This document shows, piece by piece, positions 9,417-18,368 of a stretch of 64,000 nucleotides of DNA (the stretch's first letter is position 1; each line of letters begins with the position of its first letter). The notes beneath the pieces were generated by a model. That model did not search any database, was not told the origin of the DNA, and was given only the letters and a program-made list of their open reading frames with translations. The DNA comes from Pseudanabaena frigida. Its GTDB lineage: Bacteria > Cyanobacteriota > Cyanobacteriia > Pseudanabaenales > Pseudanabaenaceae. The stretch is taken from assembly GCA_003242085.1 (NCBI GenBank), contig QBML01000003.1, positions 62,001 to 126,000 of the forward strand. Reading direction: 5' to 3'. Made by a program: the position numbers and the translations under genes.

Positions 9417-11333
9417 CTATTTAATATCTTTTACTGCATCTTCGATAGCAACTTTAGCCTCTGGATCTGTCATTGTCTGCACATTTGCCCCCAAACCAAG
9501 GGATTCTAGAATGAGCATCCCATGAGGTTGATTCCTTTCATTCAGAACAAAGGTCGCTAAACCATCTCGGAAACTGTTTAAGTCTGCTTTATCTATGGCT
9601 GCAAGGTATTCTGCTACACCGCTACTCGCATAATTCTTGATTAAATTTCGCCATCCTTGACGAGCGAAATCGTAACCTGAAGTTAAGACCTTATGTCCTA
9701 AGGGAACTGCTTTTGAAACCGTTCCTAAACTAGCGACGATCGCTACATTAATCCCAAGACTAGGGAAGTATTTTGCAGTCTCAGAGGCAAAATCCACTCC
9801 AGTTGAGGCAAAGGGAACTGCACCATTCTTCAGCCTACTCCATTGCTCATCTACCAAGTAGCCGACTTGCTTTTGTTTTGCTAGGTCGGGCGTATTTTCC
9901 TGTAATACTTTTAATTGTTTATAGCTCATGAAAGCAAAAATCCATTTTTTTACCGATACTATAAACTTGGTACATTTCATAATCAATTCACTTATAGGCA
10001 ACCACTTTACAAAAGACGATAATCTTCCCGTAGTCCACTCCATAGCATTTACAAAAGCGTTAGCTATTTTGATGGAACCAATAATAAAATCTCCCAACTT
10101 ACCAATAACTAACGAAACATTTTCAAAGGTTTGCATTTTCGTGTCATTCCAAAAATCCACCTTACGCACTGCTTCCCAAACTTCCTTGCCAGCATCAAAT
10201 ATTTTCATTCCCTCGGACATTGCTTCCAAGCAACTTGTCATCGTTTCGATTTCGTTTGCCTTTAGTCCCGCTACAACAGTACCTGTCAAGCTGCCCAGAG
10301 CTTTGCTACCAGAAATTCCTTTTTCGATCGTGCCGCTATTCGAATCTGTTGCTATTTTGATCGCGTTCGCCGCATCATCAAGAAATTCTAAGAAATTGCC
10401 CCCTCCTTCAATCGAATCAACACCGTAGCCTCCCACCGTTGGCAGAGGTAACGTATCATCTCGCTGCACGATATCTTGCAAAGGAGATCGCTGCACCGCC
10501 CCACTATTTTGCTGCACTACATGGGTCAACTCGTGGGCGATCAACTCCTGCCCACCTCGACTACTCGGCTCATACGCCCCCTGCCGAAAGAATAGATCCT
10601 GTCCCGTCGTAAACGCCTTTGCCTGTATCGATTTGTTCAACTGGTCAGCCTGAGCATCCGTGTGCACCTTTACGCCGCTAAAGTCTGCTCCCATTGCTTG
10701 ACCCATCTGTTCTTGCAGACTCGGATCGAGAGACTGACCGCTACCCCTCGCACTTTGAATGGAAGACTCTAAATCCGTTGAAGCTTCGCCACCATTCAGA
10801 AACTCCCGTCTCTGCACCAAAGACTTTGCTTGCAATTCTTCATCCTCATCTTCTATTGATTCTTGCTTTTGGATTTTAGAAATCGCAGGCTTCATTTGTA
10901 ATTCTTCGTCTTCAGATTCTAGCGACTCTTGCTTTTGGACAGATCCCTGAGGTGATGAATTAATCTGCTGCACTACCTTAGCCGCAGTAACATCTGCTTC
11001 TTTCTCATATTTGTCATTTGGCTCGCCAATATTCAGCTTTGCCTGAATTGGCATCAATGCCATTTTGTCTTGAGACCGAATTTTTGGAAAATGTTTGCGC
11101 TTTTTCCTCTGCACTACATCAATAGGCGATCGCGATCCGTTTATCTGCGTATCGATCAGCCTTTGTAACAAATTTTCTGGCTGATGATTTTGAGTGACCT
11201 TCGGCGCATTTTGCACTTCAATGGGAGCTGATTCTTCTGACTCAACGGGTGCAAATGGTCTTGTTTGCAGGTTTAAGTTCGTTGACTTTTCATTAGAAAA
11301 TGTTTGTGAAGGCTTTTCTTTTCTAAGTCTCAC
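9417..11333 (-). CDS. DUF4157 (eCIS core domain) protein 1, C-terminal payload unknown
   Basis: 638 residues from a GTG start with a GAGG ribosome site. A basic leader (MRLRKEKPSQ) precedes a low-complexity region with repeated QKQES...DEELQ units (about 133-175), then the DUF4157 domain (about 190-277) with the zinc-protease-like HELTH motif (267-271). DUF4157 proteins are often cargo of extracellular/thylakoid contractile injection systems. The C-terminal 350 residues contain Gly/Ala-rich hydrophobic helices (e.g. 330-345, 515-545) but no family I recognise, so it may be a pore-forming or other toxin. No sheath or baseplate genes are in the window. Confidence 0.8.
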   Translation of the reverse strand: MRLRKEKPSQTFSNEKSTNLNLQTRPFAPVESEESAPIEVQNAPKVTQNHQPENLLQRLIDTQINGSRSPIDVVQRKKRKHFPKIRSQDKMALMPIQAKLNIGEPNDKYEKEADVTAAKVVQQINSSPQGSVQKQESLESEDEELQMKPAISKIQKQESIEDEDEELQAKSLVQRREFLNGGEASTDLESSIQSARGSGQSLDPSLQEQMGQAMGADFSGVKVHTDAQADQLNKSIQAKAFTTGQDLFFRQGAYEPSSRGGQELIAHELTHVVQQNSGAVQRSPLQDIVQRDDTLPLPTVGGYGVDSIEGGGNFLEFLDDAANAIKIATDSNSGTIEKGISGSKALGSLTGTVVAGLKANEIETMTSCLEAMSEGMKIFDAGKEVWEAVRKVDFWNDTKMQTFENVSLVIGKLGDFIIGSIKIANAFVNAMEWTTGRLSSFVKWLPISELIMKCTKFIVSVKKWIFAFMSYKQLKVLQENTPDLAKQKQVGYLVDEQWSRLKNGAVPFASTGVDFASETAKYFPSLGINVAIVASLGTVSKAVPLGHKVLTSGYDFARQGWRNLIKNYASSGVAEYLAAIDKADLNSFRDGLATFVLNERNQPHGMLILESLGLGANVQTMTDPEAKVAIEDAVKDIK

Positions 11334-11448
11334 GCCTTATACCTCTACAGCTAATTATTCTTAAAGGGTTTGTGTCAAAAATAAATCTTGCGTTCCCGTA
11401 TTTATTTTTGCATAAGCAACTATATATTTGCAACGACACTTTTGGAGA
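10488..11448 (-). repeat. Direct repeat, copy 1: DUF4157 promoter and N-terminal coding block
   Basis: About 960 bp covering the promoter, leader and DUF4157 domain is nearly identical to 12745-13711. Identity collapses just after the HELTH motif, where the two payloads begin, and again upstream near 11448. Boundaries were estimated by eye. Confidence 0.85.
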
Positions 11449-11479
11449 GATTCCGTTACTTACTTCTCAATGCTTTTGA

Positions 11480-11638
11480 CGATCGCGTGGTCGTCCCAAT
11501 GCAGCAAGAGCGATCGCAAATACTGTTGGTAGCAATCCCATCAGTTTCATCATTCCCTGTCATCGTATCATTCGCGAATCGGGTGAGTTAAGCGGCTATC
11601 GTTGGGGATTGGCACGTAAGACGACAATATTGGTATGA
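11480..11638 (+). pseudogene. 3' remnant of an ada/ogt-like methylated-DNA methyltransferase gene
   Basis: Read from 11480, a 52-codon frame ends in TGA at 11636-11638 and encodes the C-terminus of O6-alkylguanine-DNA alkyltransferase: GRPNAARAIA, then SNPISFIIPCHR with the active-site Cys, then SGELSGYRWGLARK. There is no start codon in frame (a TGA lies directly upstream). A different frame over the same bases gives a longer but meaningless ORF. Together with the fragment at 9287 this brackets the minus-strand DUF4157 gene, so I infer that insertion of that gene, with loss of the middle, destroyed a repair gene. Confidence 0.8.
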
Positions 11639-11709
11639 GAGGCTAGTTATCAGAAGTAGGTTGGGTGAAATTAAACAAATCGGGTGTCATTGACTTCTCA
11701 AACACTTAC

Positions 11710-13593
11710 TCAGCTTATTTGAGTAACCTTCACTATGGTATTCCCACCTAGTGTTGTGGGCGGCGTAATGCTATCTACTTTAAATGTGGCTTTGGGTAAC
11801 AACAGGATCTCTTTCTCGGATTTGATATCCGAAATCTCACTTATATCTCTTCCATTGTTGACTGTCAGTTCTAAAAGGATCGGTATTTTGGGATTAACCC
11901 CTTCTCGCTGAGCAAAATCTTCACTCCTAGATTTGTCGAGACTCGTACTGGTAAAAGCTGGGTAAGAGAAAGTTTGACCGACTTGGTATCGCTTTTCAAA
12001 AGCCTCCTTCTCAAATCCTTCGCCTCTATAAGTTGTTGTACTTATTTTATCCATTTTCTTTAGCCCTGACAAAGCCATATAGTTATGCCTAAAAGCTTCA
12101 TTCTTAATTGCTTCCTTTTGATCTTTGGTTGCTGGGTCTTTTCCCTTACTTAAACTCTTAAGCATCTGTTTGGTCGAATCAGTATCTCTCCACTCTGGAG
12201 GGAATGGAACTATTTTTCCGTCCATGTTTACTTTAGCTCCTTCGATCAGTACTTTGATCGCTCCATCAAGCCATACATCGTTGTCCGCCACAACAGGATT
12301 CATATACCTGTAGTCCCCTGCCGCGTAGATGCGAATAGCAGTCAGTTCACCTTTAGTAAGCCCGAACTTTTTGGCAAGTGGTTCTATGTCTTCATCCACA
12401 TATTCTAACCCACGATTTACAGAACTTCCAGTTACCGTCAAATATTTGAATTTGCCCTTCGTCAGGTCTTGTATATAAGTCGAAGATTCAGCTTCTGGCA
12501 ATTCTTTTTTACAAGCCTCTAGTAGATTTTTCGCATCAAGATCCTTTTTGTCATTCTTGCCCTTATGTTCTTCGAGATAACCATTACAATCACTAATAAT
12601 TTGGCGCAATGTAGTTAGCTCTTCATAAATATCTGTTGTTTTCGCGTATTCTTTGTAAGCCTTCTTGATTTCTGAAAATTTCTTGTCGTGGCTGTGGAGA
12701 AGTTTCGCCTTCGTACCCGCCTTAGCATTGAAAGTGAAATTCACTTTACGCTGAATACTGCCACTCTGCTGAACCACATGGGTCAACTCATGGGCAATCA
12801 ACTCCTGTCCACCTCGACTTCTCGGCTCATATGCCCCCTGCCGAAAGAATAGATCCTGTCCCGTCGTAAACGCTTTCGCCTGTATCGATTTGTTCAACTG
12901 GTCTGCCTGAGCATCCGTATGCACCTTTACGCCACTAAAGTCGGCTCCCATCGCTTTACCCATCTGTGCTTGCAGATTCGGATCGAGCGACTGACCGCCA
13001 CTTCTCGCACTTTGAATGGAAGACTCTAAATCCGTTGAAGCTTCGCCACCATTCAGGTTTTCACGTCTCTGCACAAAAGACTTTGTTTGTAATTCTTCAT
13101 CCTCATCCTCCATTGTCTCTTGTCGCTGAATCGTAGAAATCGCAGGCTTCATTTGTAATTCTTCATCTTCAGATTCTAGCGACTCTTGCTTTTGGACAGA
13201 TCCTCCGTGCGGTGATGAATTAATCTGCTGCACTACCTTAGCCGCAGTAGCATCTGCTTCTTTCTCATATTTGTCATTTGGCTCGCCAATATTCAGCTTT
13301 GCCTGAATTGGCATCAATGCCATTTTGTCTTGAGACCGAATTTTTGGAAAATGTTTGCGTTTTTTCCTCTGCACTATATCAGCAGGCGATCGCGATTCGT
13401 TTATCTGCGTATCGATCAGTCTTTGTAATAAATTTTCTGGCTGATGATGTTGATTGCCATTCGATGAATTTTGCACTTCAATGGGAGCTGATTCTTCTGA
13501 CTCAACGGGTGTAAATGGTCTTGTTTGCAGGTTTAAAGTAGTTGATTTACTAGTAGAGAGTATTTGTGAAGGCTTTTTCTTTCTTAGTCTCAC
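11710..13593 (-). CDS. DUF4157 (eCIS core domain) protein 2 with C-terminal ADP-ribosyltransferase
   Basis: 627 residues from GTG. Residues 1-282 are nearly the same as DUF4157 protein 1: basic leader MRLRKKKPSQ, QES/DEELQ repeats and the DUF4157 domain with HELTH (268-272). The C-terminus is different. After a helical spacer (about 300-500) it has an R-S-E class ADP-ribosyltransferase: TYRGEG (R523), FTSTS (547-551) and EKE (E593, E595), the ARTT ExE motif. This predicts transfer of ADP-ribose from NAD to a target protein, probably Arg. The layout is trafficking domain plus toxin, as in cargo of contractile injection systems. No immunity gene is obvious beside it. Confidence 0.85.
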   Translation of the reverse strand: MRLRKKKPSQILSTSKSTTLNLQTRPFTPVESEESAPIEVQNSSNGNQHHQPENLLQRLIDTQINESRSPADIVQRKKRKHFPKIRSQDKMALMPIQAKLNIGEPNDKYEKEADATAAKVVQQINSSPHGGSVQKQESLESEDEELQMKPAISTIQRQETMEDEDEELQTKSFVQRRENLNGGEASTDLESSIQSARSGGQSLDPNLQAQMGKAMGADFSGVKVHTDAQADQLNKSIQAKAFTTGQDLFFRQGAYEPRSRGGQELIAHELTHVVQQSGSIQRKVNFTFNAKAGTKAKLLHSHDKKFSEIKKAYKEYAKTTDIYEELTTLRQIISDCNGYLEEHKGKNDKKDLDAKNLLEACKKELPEAESSTYIQDLTKGKFKYLTVTGSSVNRGLEYVDEDIEPLAKKFGLTKGELTAIRIYAAGDYRYMNPVVADNDVWLDGAIKVLIEGAKVNMDGKIVPFPPEWRDTDSTKQMLKSLSKGKDPATKDQKEAIKNEAFRHNYMALSGLKKMDKISTTTYRGEGFEKEAFEKRYQVGQTFSYPAFTSTSLDKSRSEDFAQREGVNPKIPILLELTVNNGRDISEISDIKSEKEILLLPKATFKVDSITPPTTLGGNTIVKVTQIS

Positions 13594-13711
13594 GCCTTAT
13601 ACCTCTACAGCTAATTATTTTTAAAGGGTTTGTATCAAAAATATATCTTGCATTCCCGTATGTATTTTTGCATAAGCAACTATATATTTGCAACGATCCT
13701 TTTGGGAGAGT
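12745..13711 (-). repeat. Direct repeat, copy 2: DUF4157 promoter and N-terminal coding block
   Basis: Partner of 10488-11448. It includes a shared upstream region with TTGAYA and an AT-rich -10-like hexamer before the GAGG and GTG start, so both cargo genes are probably expressed together. Confidence 0.85.
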
Positions 13712-13777
13712 CGATTACTGGATTAAATGTTACCTAGAAAGAATGCCTGTAATATTAAATATCTGTTACTTAACTCA

Positions 13778-13832
13778 TAAGAACTAAAAGAGAATTGCGG
13801 CGCAAAGCGCCGCAATTCTCTTTTAGTTCTTA
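13778..13832. terminator. Long hairpin, 26-bp perfect stem
   Basis: Arms 13778-13803 and 13807-13832 pair perfectly around an AAA loop closed by GC...GC. It lies downstream of the minus-strand reductase gene that ends at 13855 and belongs to the GC-triloop hairpin set of this window. Confidence 0.8.
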
Positions 13833-13854
13833 TCTTGCACTGCGATCGTAAGAA

Positions 13855-14493
13855 CTAACGCTGCAACATTGCCCAAACAAATCCTGCTCCTTTACCTTGA
13901 ACTCTTGCCATCTGAATCCATAGCAAAGTCATATGTTCTAAATGTAAGCTCATGGATAATTTACCTGTATCTACTGGTTCCCATCCTAATTGGGAACACA
14001 GAGAACTTACCATCTCTTTGGCAGATTGATCATTACCAGCAATTAACATTGCAGGTTTGAGATCACCATAGCCAGCATAGGTACTATCTTCAAAGTTCTC
14101 ATAGCCATAAATAGTAAAGGCTTTCACCACATGGGTATTAGGCACAAATTCTTGAACAGTTTCACTACCAGAGATTTGACTTTGTAAACCATGCGATAGA
14201 TTCGCGCCAACAGGATTAGTGCAATCCACTAAAATCTTGCCGTCCAGCAATGATTTCACAGGAGCAAGTGCCGTCTCGATCGCATTAAAAGGAGTTGCTA
14301 AAAACACAATTTCTGCTTCTTGGACAGCTTCCAAAGGTGATTTGACAATTAGTGCAGAATTGCGGCTAGTGGCTTCTAGAACTGACTTAGATTGAGGATC
14401 GCGGGCAGCGATGAAGACTTGATGACCGAGTTTTTGGAGGCGATCGGATAGGGGTGCGCCGACATTACCAGTGCCAATAAACGCAATTTTCAT
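13855..14493 (-). CDS. NAD(P)-binding protein, NADPH-dependent F420 reductase-like
   Basis: 212 residues with an N-terminal Rossmann motif (IGTGNVGAPL, 6-15) and the domain pattern of NpdG/F420-reductase-like proteins: ARDP at about 31-34, FLATPF, DCTNPVG (about 90-96), VKAFTIYGYENF. Members reduce F420 or unknown acceptors with NADPH, but cyanobacteria generally use F420 only narrowly, so the true substrate is open. Its ATG overlaps the stop of the DJ-1/PfpI gene by four bases, so the two form an operon, divergent from a LysR gene that probably controls it. Confidence 0.8.
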   Translation of the reverse strand: MKIAFIGTGNVGAPLSDRLQKLGHQVFIAARDPQSKSVLEATSRNSALIVKSPLEAVQEAEIVFLATPFNAIETALAPVKSLLDGKILVDCTNPVGANLSHGLQSQISGSETVQEFVPNTHVVKAFTIYGYENFEDSTYAGYGDLKPAMLIAGNDQSAKEMVSSLCSQLGWEPVDTGKLSMSLHLEHMTLLWIQMARVQGKGAGFVWAMLQR

Positions 14494-15206
14494 ACAGTTA
14501 CTCCTAATGCTTCTAATACTAATTTTGCAGTTTCTGAACCAGAGTTTTGCTGCTGACCTGTAATTAAATTACCATCACAGATTGCATGGGGTGAAAACGG
14601 TGCTTCAGTTACAAAATTAGCCCCTAATTGTTTAGCTTCATCTTCAATCCGAAAAGGCATTACTTTCTGACCAACAACTTGATCGGCATAGTCTTCTTCG
14701 CTATTGGCAAAACCCGTAATTGATTTTCCTTGAATTAAATATTCTCCATTAGGAAGTTTGGTTTCTAATAATAGACAAGTGCCATGACAGAGCGCCGCCG
14801 TTGGTTTGCCAGTTCCATAGAAATTTGTGAACAATTGCACCAGATTCCGATCTTGACGGAAAGTGAACATCGGTGATTGACCACCACAGACAACGATCGC
14901 ATCAAAATCATCGATATTTAGAGTGGCGATCGCAGGCGTATTTTCCAGCAATTGCATAAAATCTGGTTGATTAATGTATTGCAATGACAGGACATCATCT
15001 TTGGAATAACCCGAAGCATCGCGGGGATCGCTCAAGCTATCAAATTCCACTTTACCGCCCTTGGGACTAGCGATCGTCACCTGACAGCCTGCTTTGATAA
15101 ACGCATCATAGGGATGAATCAATTCCGCAGCCCAGAAGCCAACGGAAATCCCTAAAGTCGTAGAGGTGGAAGGATTGGCAACAATTAAGAGAATTTGTTT
15201 GCTCAT
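14490..15206 (-). CDS. DJ-1/PfpI (type 1 glutamine amidotransferase-like) protein, Hsp31-like
   Basis: 238 residues from ATG 15206 (an upstream GTG/ATG-like start adds seven residues). It carries the PfpI nucleophile elbow ALCHGT with Cys, the VCGGQSP acid region, and the early GFWAAELIHPYDAF segment typical of Hsp31/chaperone-glyoxalase relatives. Such proteins detoxify methylglyoxal or protect proteins. It is co-transcribed with the Rossmann protein downstream and divergent from a LysR regulator 96 bp away, an arrangement that suggests induction by a reactive electrophile. Confidence 0.8.
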   Translation of the reverse strand: MSKQILLIVANPSTSTTLGISVGFWAAELIHPYDAFIKAGCQVTIASPKGGKVEFDSLSDPRDASGYSKDDVLSLQYINQPDFMQLLENTPAIATLNIDDFDAIVVCGGQSPMFTFRQDRNLVQLFTNFYGTGKPTAALCHGTCLLLETKLPNGEYLIQGKSITGFANSEEDYADQVVGQKVMPFRIEDEAKQLGANFVTEAPFSPHAICDGNLITGQQQNSGSETAKLVLEALGVTV

Positions 15207-15302
15207 GGAATGTTTGGATCGAATCAAAAATTACTCAATCAAGTGTGGATCGAGTATCATTCATTTGTCCAATGGATAATTTATATAAAAATCATTCATG
15301 TT

Positions 15303-16214
15303 ATGAATTTTAGTCTGAGTCAAATCGATCTCAATCTATTGGTGGTGTTTGATGCGCTCATGCGCGATCGCCATGTCACTCGTGCAGGAGAAAGAATCGG
15401 TTTAAGCCAACCTGCAACGAGTAACGCTCTGGCACGATTGCGATATCTGACTAAAGATGAATTATTTATTAGGGCAAAGTCTGGCTTGCAACCCACACCT
15501 GTAGCGATCGCCTTAGCAAACCAAATTCAGCCAGCATTACAACAGATTCAGATAGCACTGTCATCGGCAGAGAGTTTCGAGCCAATGACTAGCGATCGCG
15601 TATTTGCGATCGGCATGACTGACTATGTAGAATTTGTGCTGTTACCACCGTTGTTAGAGAAATTAGAACAGATTGCCCCAAATCTTAAAATCCAAGTGCG
15701 AACAGGCGATCGGCAGCAGTTATTTGATTTATTGGACAATGGTAAAGTCGAACTCATTTGTGGCGTATTTCCTGAACAGATCCCTTGGCATCAAGAACAA
15801 TTACTTTTCCAAGAGCGCTTTGTCTGTGTGTGTCGCCAAAATCATTCCTTCATTAAGGATTATCTTTCTTTGGAAGAATATCTCGCAACTTCTCATCTAT
15901 TAATTTCCATTAAAGAAGATATGGTCGGGCGAGTTGACAAGCTATTAGCAAAACAAGAATTAAGCAGAAATATTACTATTTCCATTCCTCACTTTCTTGT
16001 AGCTCCTTCAATTCTGGCGCGTACCGATTTAATTGCTACCCTAGCCGAACGAGTTGCGATCGCCTTTGCTAAAGACCAAAAACTAAAAGTGTTCCCCTGT
16101 CCACTACCGATGGAAAATTTTTCGGTGTTTATGCGCTGGCATCAAAGCACTCGCAATCATGCGACTCATAGCTGGTTACGCCATACTCTTACCGAAATCG
16201 CAACTACTATTTAA
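15303..16214 (+). CDS. LysR-family transcriptional regulator
   Basis: 303 residues from ATG 15303, the usual LysR length; an ORF extension from 15195 would overlap the divergent gene and is unlikely. The N-terminal winged helix-turn-helix reads LNLLVVFDALMRDRHVTRAG...LSQPATSNALARLR (about 9-50) and is followed by a PBP2-type effector domain. NodD/LinR-type regulators start in the same way. It is divergent from the DJ-1/Rossmann operon, and the 96-bp gap 15207-15302 must hold both promoters and probably its operator. Confidence 0.88.
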   Translation: MNFSLSQIDLNLLVVFDALMRDRHVTRAGERIGLSQPATSNALARLRYLTKDELFIRAKSGLQPTPVAIALANQIQPALQQIQIALSSAESFEPMTSDRVFAIGMTDYVEFVLLPPLLEKLEQIAPNLKIQVRTGDRQQLFDLLDNGKVELICGVFPEQIPWHQEQLLFQERFVCVCRQNHSFIKDYLSLEEYLATSHLLISIKEDMVGRVDKLLAKQELSRNITISIPHFLVAPSILARTDLIATLAERVAIAFAKDQKLKVFPCPLPMENFSVFMRWHQSTRNHATHSWLRHTLTEIATTI

Positions 16215-16358
16215 AGTCATATTTACTATAACTAATATGGCTATTCAAATATTTGAATTTAAGTCTTGAGCATGTATTTTATCACTGTGACGTAGCAAAA
16301 GGATGATTAGCATAATTTAACGCAACCGATTTAAATATTGCAAAGCAAAAAATAATAC

Positions 16359-16386
16359 TTGCAATTTTGGTAAAAACTACTATAAT
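16359..16386 (+). promoter_or_regulatory. Sigma70-type promoter of the NAD operon
   Basis: TTGCAA at 16359-16364 and a perfect TATAAT at 16381-16386 are separated by 16 bp, which places transcription start near 16393 and leaves a leader of about 27 nt before the pncB ATG. Confidence 0.6.
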
Positions 16387-16419
16387 AGAAATATACCAGC
16401 CTCTACCCCAACCAAAGTC

Positions 16420-17775
16420 ATGAGCGCTATAACTGTCAATCCTGCTGTGAGCCTGAAATCCGATACTCTGAACATCGCCACGGATGAATATGGATTGCTC
16501 ACCGACCTTTATCAACTGACGATGGGTGCTTGCTATGTACGAGAAGGATGCGATCGCAAGCGAGCAAGTTTTGAATTATTCGTGCGTCGCCTTCCTGAAG
16601 GATTTGGCTACCTAATTGCAATGGGCATCGCTCAAGCGGTGGAATACTTGCAAAATCTTCATTTTACCACCGAGCAAATCGCCGCTTTACAAGCAACAGG
16701 AATCTTTGCTAATGCCGATCGCCGCTTTTGGGAATTATTGGAAAACTTCCGCTTTGAGGGCGATCTATGGGCAGTTGCCGAAGGAACAGCAATGTTTGCC
16801 AATGAGCCTTTCTTAAGAATTGAAGCTCCACTCTGGCAAGCGCAACTGGTTGAGACTTATCTCTTAAACACAATCAACTACCAAACCTTGATCGCCACTA
16901 GAGCCGCCAGAATGCGAGATGTTGCAGGCGATCGCATTACCCTCTTAGAATTTGGCACAAGACGCGCCTTCAGTCCTCAAGCTTCGCTCTGGGCAGCAAG
17001 AGCAGCACTCGCCGCAGGAATGGATTCTACTTCTAATGTATTAGCGGCACTGAAACTGGGTAGGCAACCAAGCGGCACGATGGCTCATGCGTTGGTTATG
17101 GCATTGAATGCAACGGAAGGCAGTGAAGCCCAAGCCTTTAGCGCCTTCCATCAAGTTTTCCCTAACAGTTCGCTCTTAATCGACACCTTTGACACGATCG
17201 CTGCTGCCCGTAATCTTGCCGAAAAAGTCAAATCTGGCGAGATGCAAGTAAAAGGAGTTCGCATTGATTCAGGTGATATTGCCGCAGTTTCTAAAGAAGT
17301 AAAAGCACTACTTCCCGATGCTGCCATATTCGCCAGTGGCGACATAGACGAAGCTGAGATTATTCGCCTCAAAGATTTAGGAGCGCCCATTGATGGCTAT
17401 GGCATTGGCACAAAATTAGTCACAGGTGCGCCCGTAAATGGAGTCTATAAACTAGTGGAAATTGATAATATTCCTGTTTCCAAAAAATCAAGCGGGAAGC
17501 AATCGATCGCAGGTCGCAAACAAATCTGGCGCAGTTTCGAGAATGGAGTAGTAATTGGCGATCGCCTCACCCATATTTCTGAGATTCCTCAACCCAACGA
17601 GCATCCGCTCCTAGAATGCATCATGCACAATGGCGAGTTGTTGAAGTCTCTAGATGATTTGGATGCGATCGCCATGCGTACTCGTAATTCTGTAAAGTCC
17701 TTACCAGAAAATGTCCGCGCTATTACTTCACCCACAACCATTCCTGTTACGATCGCAGCAAGTTTACAAGGGTAA
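16420..17775 (+). CDS. pncB: Nicotinate phosphoribosyltransferase
   Basis: 451 residues, normal for the family. It makes nicotinate mononucleotide from nicotinate and PRPP (Preiss-Handler NAD salvage, cytosol). Diagnostic parts are the N-terminal LLTDLYQLTMG (about 27-37), FELFVRRLPEGFGYLIAMG, LLEFGTRRAFSPQ and GTMAHALV, then RIDSGD and GYGIGTKLVT in the phosphate-binding barrel. It is first in a three-gene operon; nadD follows after 2 bp. A consensus-like promoter lies just upstream. Confidence 0.92.
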   Translation: MSAITVNPAVSLKSDTLNIATDEYGLLTDLYQLTMGACYVREGCDRKRASFELFVRRLPEGFGYLIAMGIAQAVEYLQNLHFTTEQIAALQATGIFANADRRFWELLENFRFEGDLWAVAEGTAMFANEPFLRIEAPLWQAQLVETYLLNTINYQTLIATRAARMRDVAGDRITLLEFGTRRAFSPQASLWAARAALAAGMDSTSNVLAALKLGRQPSGTMAHALVMALNATEGSEAQAFSAFHQVFPNSSLLIDTFDTIAAARNLAEKVKSGEMQVKGVRIDSGDIAAVSKEVKALLPDAAIFASGDIDEAEIIRLKDLGAPIDGYGIGTKLVTGAPVNGVYKLVEIDNIPVSKKSSGKQSIAGRKQIWRSFENGVVIGDRLTHISEIPQPNEHPLLECIMHNGELLKSLDDLDAIAMRTRNSVKSLPENVRAITSPTTIPVTIAASLQG

Positions 17776-17777
17776 TT

Positions 17778-18368
17778 ATGAACATCGCTCTTTTTGGAAC
17801 TAGCGCCGATCCGCCGAGCATTGGACATCAGCAAATATTGCAATGGCTCGATAACCATTACGATCGCACAATCGTTTGGGTCTCAAATAACCCATTCAAA
17901 ACTCATCAAGCAAGCCTACGCGATCGCATCGCCATGATGGAGCTAACTATCGCCGCCATCCAACCACCTGCTCAAACGATTGGCTTGCATCCCGAACTTA
18001 GCGATCCGCGCACAATTAATACCGTCGAAAAAGCCAAACAAATCTTGCCCTATGAAAACTTTACCCTCGTCGTCGGTGGCGATCTCGTACCGCAATTACC
18101 CACATGGTATCGCGCCCAAGATTTGTTAAATCAAGTTAAGCTGCTAGTCGTCCCTCGTCAAGGTGTAAGCATTGCTGCTACTGATATCGATCGCCTTATA
18201 AACATGGGTACTGAAGTCGCGATCGCCCCTGACTCCACCTCAATACCTAACGTTTCTTCGTCTGACTATCGCAACAATGGCAACAGTTCAGTCATAATAC
18301 CCACAGTCGCAGCATATATCCAACGAGAGTCGCTTTACGCATGGCAGACAAGTCCCGCAACACAGTAA
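17778..18368 (+). CDS. nadD: Nicotinate-nucleotide adenylyltransferase
   Basis: 196 residues. The N-terminal nucleotidyltransferase signature is GTSADPPSIGHQ, a variant of G-x-F-D-P-x-H-x-G-H, followed by WVSNNPFKTH, DRIAMMELTI and, near the C-terminus, SSSDYR, a variant of ISSTxIR. It adenylates nicotinate mononucleotide, the step after PncB, and the two genes are adjacent by 2 bp. Its last 28 bp overlap the Nudix gene in another frame, consistent with translational coupling. Confidence 0.88.
   Translation: MNIALFGTSADPPSIGHQQILQWLDNHYDRTIVWVSNNPFKTHQASLRDRIAMMELTIAAIQPPAQTIGLHPELSDPRTINTVEKAKQILPYENFTLVVGGDLVPQLPTWYRAQDLLNQVKLLVVPRQGVSIAATDIDRLINMGTEVAIAPDSTSIPNVSSSDYRNNGNSSVIIPTVAAYIQRESLYAWQTSPATQ

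Noticed and set aside
10694..10950. Open frames on the plus strand opposite the DUF4157 gene
   Set aside because: They lie antisense to a strongly supported coding frame, are low complexity (Ser-rich, from the DEELQ repeat) and have no start context.
11388..11591. 67-codon plus-strand frame in the gap between DUF4157 genes
   Set aside because: The overlapping frame from 11480 carries a clear methyltransferase C-terminus, so the 67-codon frame is a shadow of a pseudogene.
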